A stretch of DNA of 64,000 bases from Chloroflexales bacterium ZM16-3 (GTDB lineage: Bacteria; Chloroflexota; Chloroflexia; Chloroflexales; Chloroflexaceae). The translations under genes and the position numbers were made by a program. Every line of letters begins with the position of its first letter. Within the stretch, counting starts at the first letter, position 1. Below the pieces are notes generated by a model that saw only the letters and a list, made by a program, of their open reading frames with translations, had not been told where the DNA came from and did no database searches. Below are positions 16,373 to 25,178 of the stretch, one piece after another. Where the stretch lies: positions 1-64,000 of the forward strand of contig RYFE02000005.1 in the NCBI GenBank assembly GCA_004138175.2, given 5' to 3'.

Positions 16373-17769
16373 CAACCCATCCTGTGCCAGATCTTCGCCG
16401 TTCTGCCATCCCCATCGCCCTGACGATTATGCTGGGCCTGGCCCTCGATGTGACCGGCTCGCTGCATGTCTATGGGTTGAGCGCGCTGATGGGCCAGAAG
16501 CTCGCAACGGGTACCAGCCTGCTGCTGTTTGGCATTGCGTTGAGTTGGGTGGCGGTTGCCTCACGAGTGGATCTTGCTCTGCCTCGTGTGACAGGTATGG
16601 GGGGGCTGGGATTTCAGCGCCTCTTGACCTGGCTGCTGCTGCTGGCATGGCTTGCCACGGTGCGCAGCTGGCTGCTCATGGTATCGCCGCATGCATCAGT
16701 GCTGGGGCTATGTATCGCAGGCTGCGGTCTGCTGGCGCTGGCGCTGGCCATACGCTGGCCTCCCCATCCTCTCTGGCTCGTGGGAGGAGCGGCCCTGCTT
16801 GGAAGCATTGTGCGGGTTATGAGCTTTGCCTCTGTGCCGATAGACCCCGCGCATGGCGATATGCTTCCTTTGGTGCAGGGAGCCATCGGACATCTCCTGG
16901 CTGGCCAAAGCCCCTATGCGATGTACGCGATGCCATGGGAGGTGCCGCTTACCTATCTCCCGCTGACATGGCTGGCCTACCTGCCACCCTACCTCCTTGG
17001 GGCAGATCTGCGTATCACGAACCTGGTTGCTGAGCTGAGTGTGGGGCTTGCGTTGGCATGGCTGGCCCATACCACAGGTCAAGTGACAGGTCTGTCCGTG
17101 ACTGGGCTCCTGATCTGGGCATGGCTCTTCTTACAACCGTCAGCCCTGAGCTGGTCGCTGGCAACAACCGCACCTGTTCAGTGGGCGCTGCTGATCGCCC
17201 TGCTGGTGCTCCTCAGCACCGATCATGTCAGGATGTCTGCGATCATGCTTGGGCTCTGCGTGGCGGCAACCCCGCTGGTCAGCGTTATCATCCCTTTTGC
17301 GTTGCTGCGCTGGATGCGGCTGGGTGGCTGGCGGCTGGTGCTACGCTGCGTAGGCATTGCTGCGCTGCTTGGCGTGTCCCTCATTGCCCCATTTCTGATC
17401 TGGGCACCGCAGCTGTTTATCTTCGGGGTCTGGCGCTGGTTCAACGACAATGATCTGTACCCGCGTCTGCGCTGGGACATGGATCAAACCTGGGCACGCA
17501 TGATCGGATTCAGCGGGATGTTCTGGCGGCATAAGCTGGTGGGCCTCTTAAAGCCGATCCAGGCAGTGCTGCTGCTTAGCACTGCCGCCCTCTATCACCG
17601 GGGCGGCAGCACCACGATGGGTATGGCACCCTATGTTACGGCAGCGTTCCTGTTCTTTACCCTGTTCAATCCCGTTCTTTGGCCCTATCTGTATAATCCG
17701 GCCCTTCTGGCAGCCCTGGTTTCAATAACACCTCTCTGGCGGGCACAGACACAAAGGAGCATTGCATGA
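16369..17769 (+). CDS. Polytopic membrane protein, GT-C glycosyltransferase-like
   Basis: A 466-residue integral membrane protein with about 10-12 hydrophobic helices. The region PAHGDMLPLVQGAIGHLLAGQSPYAMY followed by VPLTYLPLTWLAYLP resembles the first long loop of GT-C (GT39/GT87-type) polyprenol-sugar-dependent glycosyltransferases, where an Asp is catalytic. The GTG start overlaps the stop of the kinase-glycosidase gene (GTGA), and its own stop overlaps the next ATG (ATGA), so the three proteins are translationally coupled. A role in building or modifying a surface glycan handled by its neighbours is an inference. Confidence 0.65.
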   Translation: MTTHPVPDLRRSAIPIALTIMLGLALDVTGSLHVYGLSALMGQKLATGTSLLLFGIALSWVAVASRVDLALPRVTGMGGLGFQRLLTWLLLLAWLATVRSWLLMVSPHASVLGLCIAGCGLLALALAIRWPPHPLWLVGGAALLGSIVRVMSFASVPIDPAHGDMLPLVQGAIGHLLAGQSPYAMYAMPWEVPLTYLPLTWLAYLPPYLLGADLRITNLVAELSVGLALAWLAHTTGQVTGLSVTGLLIWAWLFLQPSALSWSLATTAPVQWALLIALLVLLSTDHVRMSAIMLGLCVAATPLVSVIIPFALLRWMRLGGWRLVLRCVGIAALLGVSLIAPFLIWAPQLFIFGVWRWFNDNDLYPRLRWDMDQTWARMIGFSGMFWRHKLVGLLKPIQAVLLLSTAALYHRGGSTTMGMAPYVTAAFLFFTLFNPVLWPYLYNPALLAALVSITPLWRAQTQRSIA

Positions 17770-19484
17770 GACCAACCTTGTGGGCAGCACTGCTGATCTC
17801 TATAAGCCTGATCATTGCGTTGGTCGGCTGCGAGCTAGAGTCCATGGATCGCATGCTTTCTGCCACACCGATTGCTATTGCACCCTCCCAAGCAGTGACT
17901 GAGTCGCTGACTGAACCTGTCTTACCCGCCACGCCTGTTGCTGAAACGTCAACACCGGCTCTTAGTCAGCAGCCAACCGCGAGCCCTACGATCATACTGC
18001 CCTCGCCAACCTTCGCCCTTCTCCCCGTCCGCCCACGAGACTTTCAGAATGCCTCGTCGAGCTACGACCCCGACACCGAGGCGCTGCTGCTGGAAAATGG
18101 CTACCAGGCAAATATCATTAATGTTGAGCCTGGCCGACGCGGACTGCGCGCCAGCCAGCGCAGCTACGCCAACAGCATCTGGACGCGCGATCTCGACTAC
18201 GCAATTAGTGGCTACAGCTATGCGCTGGGGGATATGCGCGTGATGCGGGAGAATATTGAGCTTTTTCTCGCCCGCGTTGCTCCAGACGGGATCGCGCCCG
18301 AGACGATCTATATTCAGGGTAGTCGGCTCGATTATGAGAACCGGCAGGCATGGGATAGCCTACCGAATCTGATCCACGCGATCTATGTCTACAGCGCCAA
18401 GACAGGTGATCGTGACTTTTACCAGGCCCAGCGCGCCACCGTTCTTCTGATTGGGCAGCGTATGGTTGCGATGGATAGTGATGGTGATGGGTTGCCCGAT
18501 GACCAGAACTTCCCCTATGGCTACTATGACTCGCTCTCGAATAGCGTCATGCACACCTATGCGATTGCTAAGTTCTATGCGGCCTACAATGAACTGGCTG
18601 AGCTAGAGCAGATCGCTGGTGGTGACAGTCTCCCCTGGGAGCTGCGTGCGGCGCAGCTGCGCGCAGGGTTCCATCGCGACGTTAGTGAGGGTGGCTACTG
18701 GCTCCCCGGTCAGCTCTGGCCGATTGCCTGGCTACAGAGCGATGGTAGCCCGGTCAATATTTTGGAAACCTACGGGATCTTCTCTGCCTTGAGGAATGGC
18801 CTGATCGGGCCTGTCGATGGAGAGCGCTATCATAGCCTGCTCACCGTGCTCCATGACCGGCTGCCTGAGCTGATTGACACGCCGACACCGATGCGCCTGG
18901 CGCTCGGTGGCTACGAGAAAAGTATGCGTCGGCCTGTCGACCCGCCCGTCCCGATCTGGATGCTTGATGCCAGCGCCCCGTGGGTTGTCGGGCTGGCCGC
19001 ACCAGCCTACGCCGCCGCCGGGTATCGCAATGATGCGCTTACCCTCATGCAGGCGTACACGGCGATGGCCCAGACCACGACCCCCCCCGTGCTGGAATTT
19101 GCCGCAGGCCCAGATGCGCGCTACGGTGCCGGGAATAGCGGCGATGGCGGGCGCACATGGGACAGCGCCGCATGGTTTAGTGCGGTCTATGGTGGGCACT
19201 ATGGCCTGACTATGACCCCAGCGGCGCTGGTTGTTCAGCCCTATCCGTTTTTTGACCTCGCCGCCGACGGCGTTCAAAACCTAAGCTATCAGGGTGCCTA
19301 TGTCCAGATGACCCTTGATGTTGGCAGCATGACCTACCGCATCCTGGCTGATGAGGCAATTCATGTACGGCTGCGCCCCATGGGCGCAGCGGTTCAACTG
19401 CGCCTCAATGGGGGTGATCTTGTGAGCGAGGTATCGCTGGTGCTCCAGCCAGGGCAGGAATATGTGGTCGAGAGCATCTTGTAG
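17766..19484 (+). CDS. Lipoprotein with six-hairpin glycosidase-like domain (paralogue of the kinase ectodomain)
   Basis: A 572-residue predicted lipoprotein: hydrophobic signal then LVGC lipobox with Cys at about residue 21, a Pro/Thr-rich stalk to about residue 95, then the same domain as the upstream kinase ectodomain. Matching landmarks are SSYDPDTEALLLENGY, WTRDLDYAISGYSYALG, DSDGDGLPDDQNFPYGYYDS, LDASAPWVVGLAA, GGHYGLTMTPAALVVQPYP and a C-terminal VLQPGQEYVVESIL. Similarity runs the full length of the domain, so it is a local duplication that either gained or lost the kinase part. The gene ends 3 bp from the convergent lipoprotein gene at 19488. Confidence 0.8.
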   Translation: MRPTLWAALLISISLIIALVGCELESMDRMLSATPIAIAPSQAVTESLTEPVLPATPVAETSTPALSQQPTASPTIILPSPTFALLPVRPRDFQNASSSYDPDTEALLLENGYQANIINVEPGRRGLRASQRSYANSIWTRDLDYAISGYSYALGDMRVMRENIELFLARVAPDGIAPETIYIQGSRLDYENRQAWDSLPNLIHAIYVYSAKTGDRDFYQAQRATVLLIGQRMVAMDSDGDGLPDDQNFPYGYYDSLSNSVMHTYAIAKFYAAYNELAELEQIAGGDSLPWELRAAQLRAGFHRDVSEGGYWLPGQLWPIAWLQSDGSPVNILETYGIFSALRNGLIGPVDGERYHSLLTVLHDRLPELIDTPTPMRLALGGYEKSMRRPVDPPVPIWMLDASAPWVVGLAAPAYAAAGYRNDALTLMQAYTAMAQTTTPPVLEFAAGPDARYGAGNSGDGGRTWDSAAWFSAVYGGHYGLTMTPAALVVQPYPFFDLAADGVQNLSYQGAYVQMTLDVGSMTYRILADEAIHVRLRPMGAAVQLRLNGGDLVSEVSLVLQPGQEYVVESIL

Positions 19485-19487
19485 TGC

Positions 19488-20582
19488 TTACCGCCAGGAT
19501 GCCAGCATGATTGCGCTGCCCTTCGACGGGACGCCTCCCCCGCCAGGGACAACCTGACCATTAGGATAGCGGACAGAGACCGTCACCTCTTGCCCGTCAC
19601 CGATGCCACACGCCCGTGCGTTGCCGCCACCGTCGAAGTTCCCGCCTACGCGCAACCCATCGACCGTAAACGTCCAACCGCTGGTGCTGATCCCGGATAT
19701 TCTGATTGAGATGCAGCTCGGGGTGTCGTTGTAGTTCAGCACGCTAAAGCGTAATTTCTTCGCGGTTGCCGCCGTGGATGTGGTTATGGCATTGATTCGC
19801 GTGGTAATGCGCGAGACGCAGGCGGTGGCTGTGTCAGACTCCTCGATTTCTTTGGCCTGCTTGCAGTAGCCGAGCGCCTTCTCTAGCGGATCTTTGGCGT
19901 TCGCATCCTGCTTCTTCGTCGCCTCGTAGGCCGCCGCCGCCGTTAGCAGTGCATCCCTTTCGAGCGGATTCAGCCCAGGGAAGTCGGGCTGATCGTTACG
20001 AAATGCCGCAAGCTGCGTCACGAGTGTGTCCGCATTACTCTGGCGCGTGGCCAGGTCTCCGTCCGCTTCCGCCAGCTGCTTGAGCGCGGTTAGTTGATCA
20101 TATTGCGCGATGAATGTGGCCGCCGCCTGGCTCTGTGCCAGCGCTGCGGCGTAGGTTGGGACATCGGGACTCGTCAGCGCCAAGCCATTGTTGAGCCGGT
20201 CAATTGCCAGCGAGAACGACGCGGCGAGCTGATCTGAGGGGCCGGTTGCCGCAGTGATGCTCTGTTGCCCCCATGCGAGGTAGGCATCTGCAAGTAAGCT
20301 GCTGGCCTCTGGGTTGTCGAGATTGCCTGCGTAGACCTTGCTAAACAGCGTGATCGCGTACTCAAATCGACCCTCGCTCAGCGCCTGCTTGCCAAGCACA
20401 ACGTCGGGGTTCTCAGTGACGGGCACGCTTGTTGGTGCCGGGGTGCCAGTGGGGGCCGCAGTCGGGTTGATGGTTGGGATAACCAGCGGCGTCACTGTTT
20501 CTGTTGTCGCGGTTGATAGGCCACCACATGCGGTGAGCAGGCTTGTGAGCAGGGTGATTAGCAAGATGATTCGGTTGCGCAT
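19488..20582 (-). CDS. Lipoprotein, last gene of the type VII-like run
   Basis: A 364-residue predicted lipoprotein: MRNRIILLITLLTSLLTACGG gives a signal peptide with lipobox Cys near residue 19, followed by a Thr/Pro-rich linker. Residues about 60-250 are helical and Ala-rich, with TPR-like features (LGKQALSEGRFEYAITLFSKVY). The C-terminal 90 residues look beta-rich (SVLNYNDTPSCISIRISGIS). No known family was recognised. I prefer the ATG at 20582; an upstream ATG at 20597 would overlap the PP2C stop. Position suggests co-transcription with the phosphatase gene. Confidence 0.7.
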   Translation of the reverse strand: MRNRIILLITLLTSLLTACGGLSTATTETVTPLVIPTINPTAAPTGTPAPTSVPVTENPDVVLGKQALSEGRFEYAITLFSKVYAGNLDNPEASSLLADAYLAWGQQSITAATGPSDQLAASFSLAIDRLNNGLALTSPDVPTYAAALAQSQAAATFIAQYDQLTALKQLAEADGDLATRQSNADTLVTQLAAFRNDQPDFPGLNPLERDALLTAAAAYEATKKQDANAKDPLEKALGYCKQAKEIEESDTATACVSRITTRINAITTSTAATAKKLRFSVLNYNDTPSCISIRISGISTSGWTFTVDGLRVGGNFDGGGNARACGIGDGQEVTVSVRYPNGQVVPGGGGVPSKGSAIMLASWR

Positions 20583-20589
20583 CGTATCC

Positions 20590-21939
20590 TCAGTCATCTG
20601 GTTGTTTATGGAGTAGTGCCGGGATCGGTGGTGCCAGGATCGGTGGTGCCAGGATCGGTGGTGCCAGGATCAGTGGTGCCAGGATCGGGCCAGGATCGGT
20701 GATGCCAGGATCGGTGGTGCCAGGATCGGTGGTGCCAGGATCGGTGGTGCCAGGATCGGTGATGCCAGGATCGGTGATGCCAGGATCGGTGGTGCCAGGA
20801 TTTGGTGTAGAGCTTACCGTAGTCGTGGGTGTTGTATTGACAACCTCCCTAGTCTGGGTGCGAGTCGGGCGCTTGGGCGGCACTGGGGTTAGGGTTGAGG
20901 TTGCGGTTGGCGTGGATGTCGGTGTGGATGTCGGTGTGGGTGTTATCGAGGGCGCAATTGTGCTGGTCTGCTCAAGCAGCAGGGCAGGTGTACTGGTAGC
21001 TGGCAGGAGCGTTGAAGTCTTCGGCAGCGGTGTCACCGTCGCATCAAATGCTGGCACTACTTCTTGCGCTAAGGCTGCGCGATAGCGCGCATACACTGCG
21101 CCGCTGCCAATGGCGATGGCAAGGATCGCCAGTAGCGTGGCGATCAGCAATCCCGGTCGGCGGCCTTTTGGTGACGATACAGCATAGCCAATGATGGCCG
21201 CGCTCACATTGTCTTTAGAGCCGGCTGCTATCGCGGCCCGTGCGATGTCTTCGGTTGCCCGCGTTGGCTCCGCGCCACGGGCCAGCTGCGCAAGCTGATC
21301 ATCGCTCAGATGTTTGCAGACACCGTCGGTACAAAGGAGAAGCCGCTCGCCGGGCTGGAGCAGCACATCAATAAAGAGATCGGGGACACTCTCTAGCGCC
21401 AGAGCATCGCCCAGAGCGTAGGTGAGGCGCAGCGCCTGCTTATGCTGATATGCCTCAACTTCATTAGTTCCGCTGCTAATCAGCTGCTCGGCATAGGTGT
21501 GATCACGGGTAATCTGTCTTGCCGGACCTTCGGCTGGAATTCGATAAGCCCGGCTATCCCCGATGCTTGCAATCGTGCCCTCTGCGCGGCCATCGTGCAG
21601 GCGAAGCACCAGCGCCACCAGGGTTGTCCCGCTGACTTTGTAGTCGGGGTTGCCCTGGCGCAGGCTGTTGATCTCACGCGCTACCTGTGCTATCCCATGC
21701 TCAAGCGTGAGCGAATCGCGAGACGGTGCCTCGCTCAGGTACGTGTGCAGGATCGTAACAGCCTGCTCGCTGAAGAGCTTCCCATCGATCCCGCCGCCCA
21801 TCCCATCGGCAACGATCGCAAACAGCCCGTCGTTCGTAAACTCAAGGCCAATCGAGTCCTCATTTCTTTGGCGACCGCCTTGATCTGTGTAGGTGGCACC
21901 AATCAGCGTGCCGGTATCTCGGGAGGAAGTTGTCGTCAT
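20590..21939 (-). CDS. PP2C-family Ser/Thr phosphatase, membrane-anchored, with repetitive tail
   Basis: A 449-residue protein. Residues about 8-240 form a PP2C (PPM) domain with intact metal-binding motifs: QRNEDS, VADGMGGG, LLLCTDGVCKHLSD and GSKDNVSAAII. A membrane helix follows (about 260-280), then a Thr/Pro-rich stalk. The tail consists of seven T/I-TDPG units, then LAPPI units, because an 11-bp unit within a 15-bp tandem repeat changes the frame. The extracytoplasmic tail is therefore low-complexity. It should dephosphorylate targets of the neighbouring kinase; this follows from synteny and family. Its start lies 20 bp after the kinase stop. Confidence 0.92.
   Translation of the reverse strand: MTTTSSRDTGTLIGATYTDQGGRQRNEDSIGLEFTNDGLFAIVADGMGGGIDGKLFSEQAVTILHTYLSEAPSRDSLTLEHGIAQVAREINSLRQGNPDYKVSGTTLVALVLRLHDGRAEGTIASIGDSRAYRIPAEGPARQITRDHTYAEQLISSGTNEVEAYQHKQALRLTYALGDALALESVPDLFIDVLLQPGERLLLCTDGVCKHLSDDQLAQLARGAEPTRATEDIARAAIAAGSKDNVSAAIIGYAVSSPKGRRPGLLIATLLAILAIAIGSGAVYARYRAALAQEVVPAFDATVTPLPKTSTLLPATSTPALLLEQTSTIAPSITPTPTSTPTSTPTATSTLTPVPPKRPTRTQTREVVNTTPTTTVSSTPNPGTTDPGITDPGITDPGTTDPGTTDPGTTDPGITDPGPILAPLILAPPILAPPILAPPIPALLHKQPDD
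20617..20802. repeat. 15-bp minisatellite within the PP2C gene
   Basis: About thirteen units of ccaggatcggtggtg with minor substitutions (tgatg, cagtg). One unit near 20683-20693 is only 11 bp (ccaggatcggg), which switches the frame read in the PP2C gene. Confidence 0.92.
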
Positions 21940-21959
21940 TCAGAATCTCGTGTGGCAAA

Positions 21960-23225
21960 CTACGGTTTCGGCGCGGCCACGGCCGGCGTCGACGTAGGTG
22001 GCGATGTGGTCACAGCGGTTGGGGCCACCGTTAAGCTCGGGAGCGGAGTGACGGTGACACGCACGGGCGTAGGCGTGTTGGTGGGCTGCGGGGCGGGTGT
22101 CCCCCATCCAAACCCCATCGCTCCGACCAAGACGACACATAGCACCACCAAGGTTGCTGCCGCAGTCCCGATCTGACGCATAATGTTGGGCGGACGGGGG
22201 CCGCGCAGCTTGGCGGGCAGATTCCGCTCAGGTACCTCGTCGAGTCGCGCGATCACCTCGGCTGCTGTCGGACGATTCGCTGGGACGGGGTCAATCATCG
22301 CCATCACAAGCGCGCACAGTGGTTCAGATAGATGTGGGGCTTTCTCTTGAAGCTGGGATAGAGGAACAGAGCGCGTCCGATTGAACTCATCGGTGACACG
22401 CCCGGTCGGCACTGCGGCGCGTCCGGCCAGTAGCTCATAGAACATAACCCCCAGGCTGTAGATATCGGGTGGGGTGTCGATCCCTTTAGGGGTTGGGCCT
22501 CCGTGTCGCTCGGGGGGGCGATAGCGCGGCTGCCCCAGCTGCTCACGATTTCGCGTGTACCGAGTTGAGTCAGCAGCTGCGAAATCGACGACCACGCATT
22601 CGGGCATTGTCGGGATCGGCCAGCCCAGCGGTCGACGGAGCAGCACATTGGTTGGCGCAATATCGTGATGGACGATCTCCGCAACCGTATGGAGGTGATG
22701 GAGCGCTTCTGCCACCTGCCGCGCGATCAGCACAGCGACGCCGGTTGGGAGTGCCTCATCGCCATACCGCCGCATCAGATCGCGAACCGAGCCGCCTGCC
22801 TCATAGTTCAGAATGAGGCAGGGGTAATTCTCCTGTAGCCCGCCCTCATCGTCTTTAAATGTATCGAAGCACAGCCCCGGGCGGCGACCGCGCTGCGGTG
22901 ATATGTCGGGCGGGATCTTAAAGAGCTGAATGACTCGCGGGTGAAGAATACCTGGGTTGCTCAGGAAGGTGTGCTCATCACGCAGGTTGTCGATGCTCGC
23001 CGGGTGCGGGATTTTGATCACACACAGGTGATATGCGGCGACCCGCTCTGGAGTCAGGCGCTGCTTGAGCAGACGGGGCATCTGCTCGGCTGGAGGTTGC
23101 CCCTCGCGCCACAGGCGCCCAATATAGACACGGCCCTGACCACCCTCGAAGATCGGCATCAGGATCTCATACTCACGAATGCGGTGTCCCGGCGGCAGCT
23201 TTGGGATGAGGAGTGGTTTGCTCAT
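21960..23225 (-). CDS. Atypical Ser/Thr protein kinase, C-terminal membrane anchor
   Basis: A 421-residue kinase-fold protein: glycine loop FEGGQGRVYIGRL, CVIKIP lysine, catalytic loop VHHDIAPTNVL, metal site VVVDFAAAD, and RPPERHGG in the activation region. Compared with canonical kinases HRD is HHD, the catalytic-loop lysine is Ala (D-I-A-P-T-N), and DFG is DFA. The catalytic Asp and Asn remain, so activity is possible but not certain. A single helix at about residues 350-370 (TLVVLCVVLVGAMGFGWG) and a Thr/Pro-rich tail follow. The ATG overlaps the stop of the upstream VWA-FHA gene. Confidence 0.87.
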   Translation of the reverse strand: MSKPLLIPKLPPGHRIREYEILMPIFEGGQGRVYIGRLWREGQPPAEQMPRLLKQRLTPERVAAYHLCVIKIPHPASIDNLRDEHTFLSNPGILHPRVIQLFKIPPDISPQRGRRPGLCFDTFKDDEGGLQENYPCLILNYEAGGSVRDLMRRYGDEALPTGVAVLIARQVAEALHHLHTVAEIVHHDIAPTNVLLRRPLGWPIPTMPECVVVDFAAADSTRYTRNREQLGQPRYRPPERHGGPTPKGIDTPPDIYSLGVMFYELLAGRAAVPTGRVTDEFNRTRSVPLSQLQEKAPHLSEPLCALVMAMIDPVPANRPTAAEVIARLDEVPERNLPAKLRGPRPPNIMRQIGTAAATLVVLCVVLVGAMGFGWGTPAPQPTNTPTPVRVTVTPLPSLTVAPTAVTTSPPTSTPAVAAPKP

Positions 23226-25171
23226 GATGTGATCTCACAGAATACGCGCAGCTTAACCTCTGAGCTTAGCCAGAATACGTCACCCGACGCGAGCTGTTTG
23301 CGGTCGCCAGGGGCCATTGCCGCCTTCTCTGGGCCAAAAAAGGTGCCTTGGCTCGAATCACCTGCGATCAGGGTTGGCCCGCTGTTCAACAGTTCGATCC
23401 GTGCGTGATCGCGTGAGACTTGCTGATGTCGTAGTGGAATATCGGGCGTGCGCACGGTTGTCACGCGGCCAAGGTCGTAGTTGCGCTGGCTCTGCTTGAG
23501 CTCGATCCGCTGGGCCGTGTCGCCTGCCACCACCTCTACATACCAGCGCGTATGGCGCTCCAGAACTACGGTTCGCCGATCATGAGGGTCAAAGAGGGCT
23601 GTCCGTTCATCATCGGGTACCGCCAGGCGTCCGGTTACATCATCAGGGCTGTATGGTGCAGTTGCCTCATCGTCATTACTCGTGACGCGGGCCGTCATGT
23701 CATCATCGATCACAGGCGCAGGTGCCGCAGTCGGTCTTGGCTGCTGGCGGCGTCGCAACTGCCAGACGGCACCGGCTGCCCCGACCACAAGCACCACCCC
23801 TCCACCGATCATCAGCGGGAGAAACAGTCCGCTGAGACCCTGCGAGCTGGTTACGGCGGCAATCTCTATCTGCTGCGGCTGGCTACGGCTAACTTGATCC
23901 TGGGCATCCTTAACGGCGGCGATAAGCTCGTAGCTGCCCGATGGGAATCGCTGCTGAAATCCTGGGTCATTCGTGTCCAGCACATAGCGGAAGTCTGGCC
24001 CCTCGGTCACTGGGTCGGCGATGGGGAGCCCGTTGAGCAGATACTCGACCTGGGTGATCGGTGCCTGCTGGAAATCGACGCGGGTTGCCATCTGGACCGT
24101 GCCCTGGAACTCAGGGCTAGAGGTGATCAGGCTCACTACGGGCGGCAGCGCTGGGATATCGAGCGAGGCGGTCCCGTTGATAATTCCGACACTCACGGTG
24201 AGATTGGCTGGCCCCGACGCGATTCCCGTTGCGGAGAACCGCAGCGTTGTCATGTTGCTGCGGCGTAGCACGCTCGCGTACTGGTCGAATATCTGACGCT
24301 TGAGATCGGGGGAAGGCAGCTGTCCATCAACAACCACCGGTGTAACAGTGCCAACATCGGCCAGCGATTGAAGCCCCGTCAGCGCGGTCGGGTCACTCGC
24401 AAAGCCGTAGATCAGCAGATGGACGGGATGCCCTTTGGATTCTGCGGCGGCGAGCGCGTTGTGGATGGCGCTCGTATCGAACTCTTTATTGGGATCACCG
24501 GCGGCGAAGACAACAAGTGTGCGCGGCTGCTCCGGCGCAGCCTGATCCAGCCGCGACAGCGCCTGGATGATCGCTTCGTCAAGCGGGTATGGCCCAGCGC
24601 TGGATTCCTCAGTTGGCAACTGCGGATCAAACCGCACTTGAGGATTTGATCGGGTCAGCGTGTTCGCGATCGCTCCGAGGTCATTCGTCAACTCATGGGC
24701 GACCGTCACCGTCTCGGTGAGGATCATCAGCCCCGCGCGTTGATCAGCACTCTGGAGCTGACTCACAAGGTCGCTCACCATCGGCTGCATCAGCTGGAAA
24801 CGTGTTGCGTAGACGGCTCCGCGCTCGCCCATGCGGCTGCTCAGATCTGTCACCAGCATAACGGCACCAGGCACTTGGGTTTGCCGACGCTCAACACCGG
24901 GAACGGTCTTCCCCTCAAAGCTGACTACAAGGTCGGGCTGCGCCTGGGACGGAGACGGTGGAGCCTGTAGGGCGGCGAACTCAATGGTCGTCTCGATGGT
25001 GGGGAACTGTGAGAAATCAGTTCGTACAATGCGCAGTTGAGCGGTTCCCTGGGCCATGGCGCTAACCTGGGGAGATAGCAGTGTGCCGATGAGGATGGCA
25101 ACAAACAGCAGCAGCGCCCGATGGCTAGTGCGATGACGATGGACGTGTTTTGTTAGGGGAAGTTGTGACAT
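23222..25171 (-). CDS. VWA-TM-FHA protein (second copy)
   Basis: A 649-residue exported protein. An N-terminal hydrophobic segment (about 20-40) precedes a von Willebrand A-like domain with MLVTDLSSRMGERG where a MIDAS would be; the D-L-S-S-R variant keeps DxSxR-like oxygen ligands only partly. A membrane helix lies at about 445-468 (FLPLMIGGGVVLVVGAAGA), followed by an acidic, Thr-rich linker and a C-terminal FHA domain with VSRDHARIE and QGTFFG. The FHA part would be cytoplasmic and bind phosphothreonine. I start at ATG 25171, 8 bp after the previous stop with AGGA between; an upstream in-frame extension to 25309 overlaps that gene and looks non-coding. Confidence 0.85.
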   Translation of the reverse strand: MSQLPLTKHVHRHRTSHRALLLFVAILIGTLLSPQVSAMAQGTAQLRIVRTDFSQFPTIETTIEFAALQAPPSPSQAQPDLVVSFEGKTVPGVERRQTQVPGAVMLVTDLSSRMGERGAVYATRFQLMQPMVSDLVSQLQSADQRAGLMILTETVTVAHELTNDLGAIANTLTRSNPQVRFDPQLPTEESSAGPYPLDEAIIQALSRLDQAAPEQPRTLVVFAAGDPNKEFDTSAIHNALAAAESKGHPVHLLIYGFASDPTALTGLQSLADVGTVTPVVVDGQLPSPDLKRQIFDQYASVLRRSNMTTLRFSATGIASGPANLTVSVGIINGTASLDIPALPPVVSLITSSPEFQGTVQMATRVDFQQAPITQVEYLLNGLPIADPVTEGPDFRYVLDTNDPGFQQRFPSGSYELIAAVKDAQDQVSRSQPQQIEIAAVTSSQGLSGLFLPLMIGGGVVLVVGAAGAVWQLRRRQQPRPTAAPAPVIDDDMTARVTSNDDEATAPYSPDDVTGRLAVPDDERTALFDPHDRRTVVLERHTRWYVEVVAGDTAQRIELKQSQRNYDLGRVTTVRTPDIPLRHQQVSRDHARIELLNSGPTLIAGDSSQGTFFGPEKAAMAPGDRKQLASGDVFWLSSEVKLRVFCEITS

Positions 25172-25178
25172 TGGAGTC

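Noticed and set aside
20617-20802. CRISPR-like repeats in the PP2C gene
   Set aside because: Units are contiguous 15-bp repeats without spacers and are translated.
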